The notes beneath the pieces were generated by a model that was not told where the DNA came from, searched no databases, and saw nothing but the letters and a program-made list of their open reading frames with translations. A stretch of 64,000 nt of DNA from Piscicola geometra. Its lineage: Eukaryota; Annelida; Clitellata; Hirudinida; Piscicolidae. A program made the position numbers and the translations under genes. Shown one piece after another: positions 63,941-64,000 of this stretch (positions within the stretch are counted from its first letter, which is position 1; the number at the start of each line of letters is the position of its first letter). The stretch lies in assembly GCA_943735955.1 (NCBI GenBank), contig OX030969.1:1758491-1822490 (forward strand), in the 5' to 3' direction.

Positions 63941-64000
63941 CTGTGTGGTTGGTGGGTGAGGTGGATGTTGATGCTGGGGTGGGGATGGGGGAGTGTCGTG
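63941..64000 (-). other. SLC13 intron, cut by the window end
   Basis: The acceptor side reads CTCACCCACCAACCACACAG in sense: C/A-rich, no T-rich tract. Confidence 0.7.

Overview
This is eukaryotic nuclear DNA, almost certainly from an invertebrate animal or a very close relative. It holds spliced metazoan-type genes (TM9SF3, HCCS, RAN, TMEM256, an SLC13 carrier and a GT32-type glycosyltransferase), tRNA-derived SINEs, a LINE, hAT DNA transposons and a short-LTR Ty3/gypsy-like element. I cannot name the phylum. More than half of the window is tandem repeat. The very long open frames in these repeats (proline/histidine, Trp/Gly, poly-Leu, Cys-Val and so on) are by-products of repeat periodicity, not genes.

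Layout. 1-16648 (+): last ten exons of a TM9SF3 orthologue; intron 1 alone is 12.2 kb and carries a 21-bp and a 40-bp minisatellite. 16.7-18.6 kb: TG and 30-bp arrays. 18859-20407: hAT element with a perfect 8-bp target duplication. 21959-25035 (+): complete HCCS. 25641-37992 (-): complete 13-exon type II membrane protein with two GT32-like halves, convergent with HCCS; its introns carry kilobase arrays. 38829-40360: second copy of the hAT element. 40497-42243: 18-bp satellite. 42-48 kb: dispersed repeats and transposase relics. 48238-50073 (+): complete RAN. 50984-57131: LINE that landed inside an older repeat and was itself hit by a fold-back element with TAC-repeat arms and by a chimeric retro-insert carrying a POLR1H zinc-ribbon fragment. 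57267-59970 (-): LTR element with gag-protease, an internal pol deletion and a 39-bp array. 60-61.4 kb: SINEs and dispersed repeats. 61604-62862 (-): TMEM256. 63238 to the window end (-): last two exons of an SLC13 symporter.

The host genes are unrelated housekeeping functions (Golgi membrane protein, mitochondrial cytochrome c haem attachment, sugar transfer, nuclear transport, small membrane protein, anion transport) and do not form a pathway. The exons are intact and conserved, and joining the exons given here keeps frame in every gene.

The most interesting signal is in the introns. In at least eleven introns of four genes, on both strands, the 5' end of the transcript is G/U-repeat-rich and the 3' end is C/A-repeat-rich. 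The C/A repeat often runs right up to the AG in place of a pyrimidine tract. The opposite polarity was not seen. The intron ends could therefore pair and bring the splice sites together, and several of the giant arrays look like overgrown versions of these tracts.
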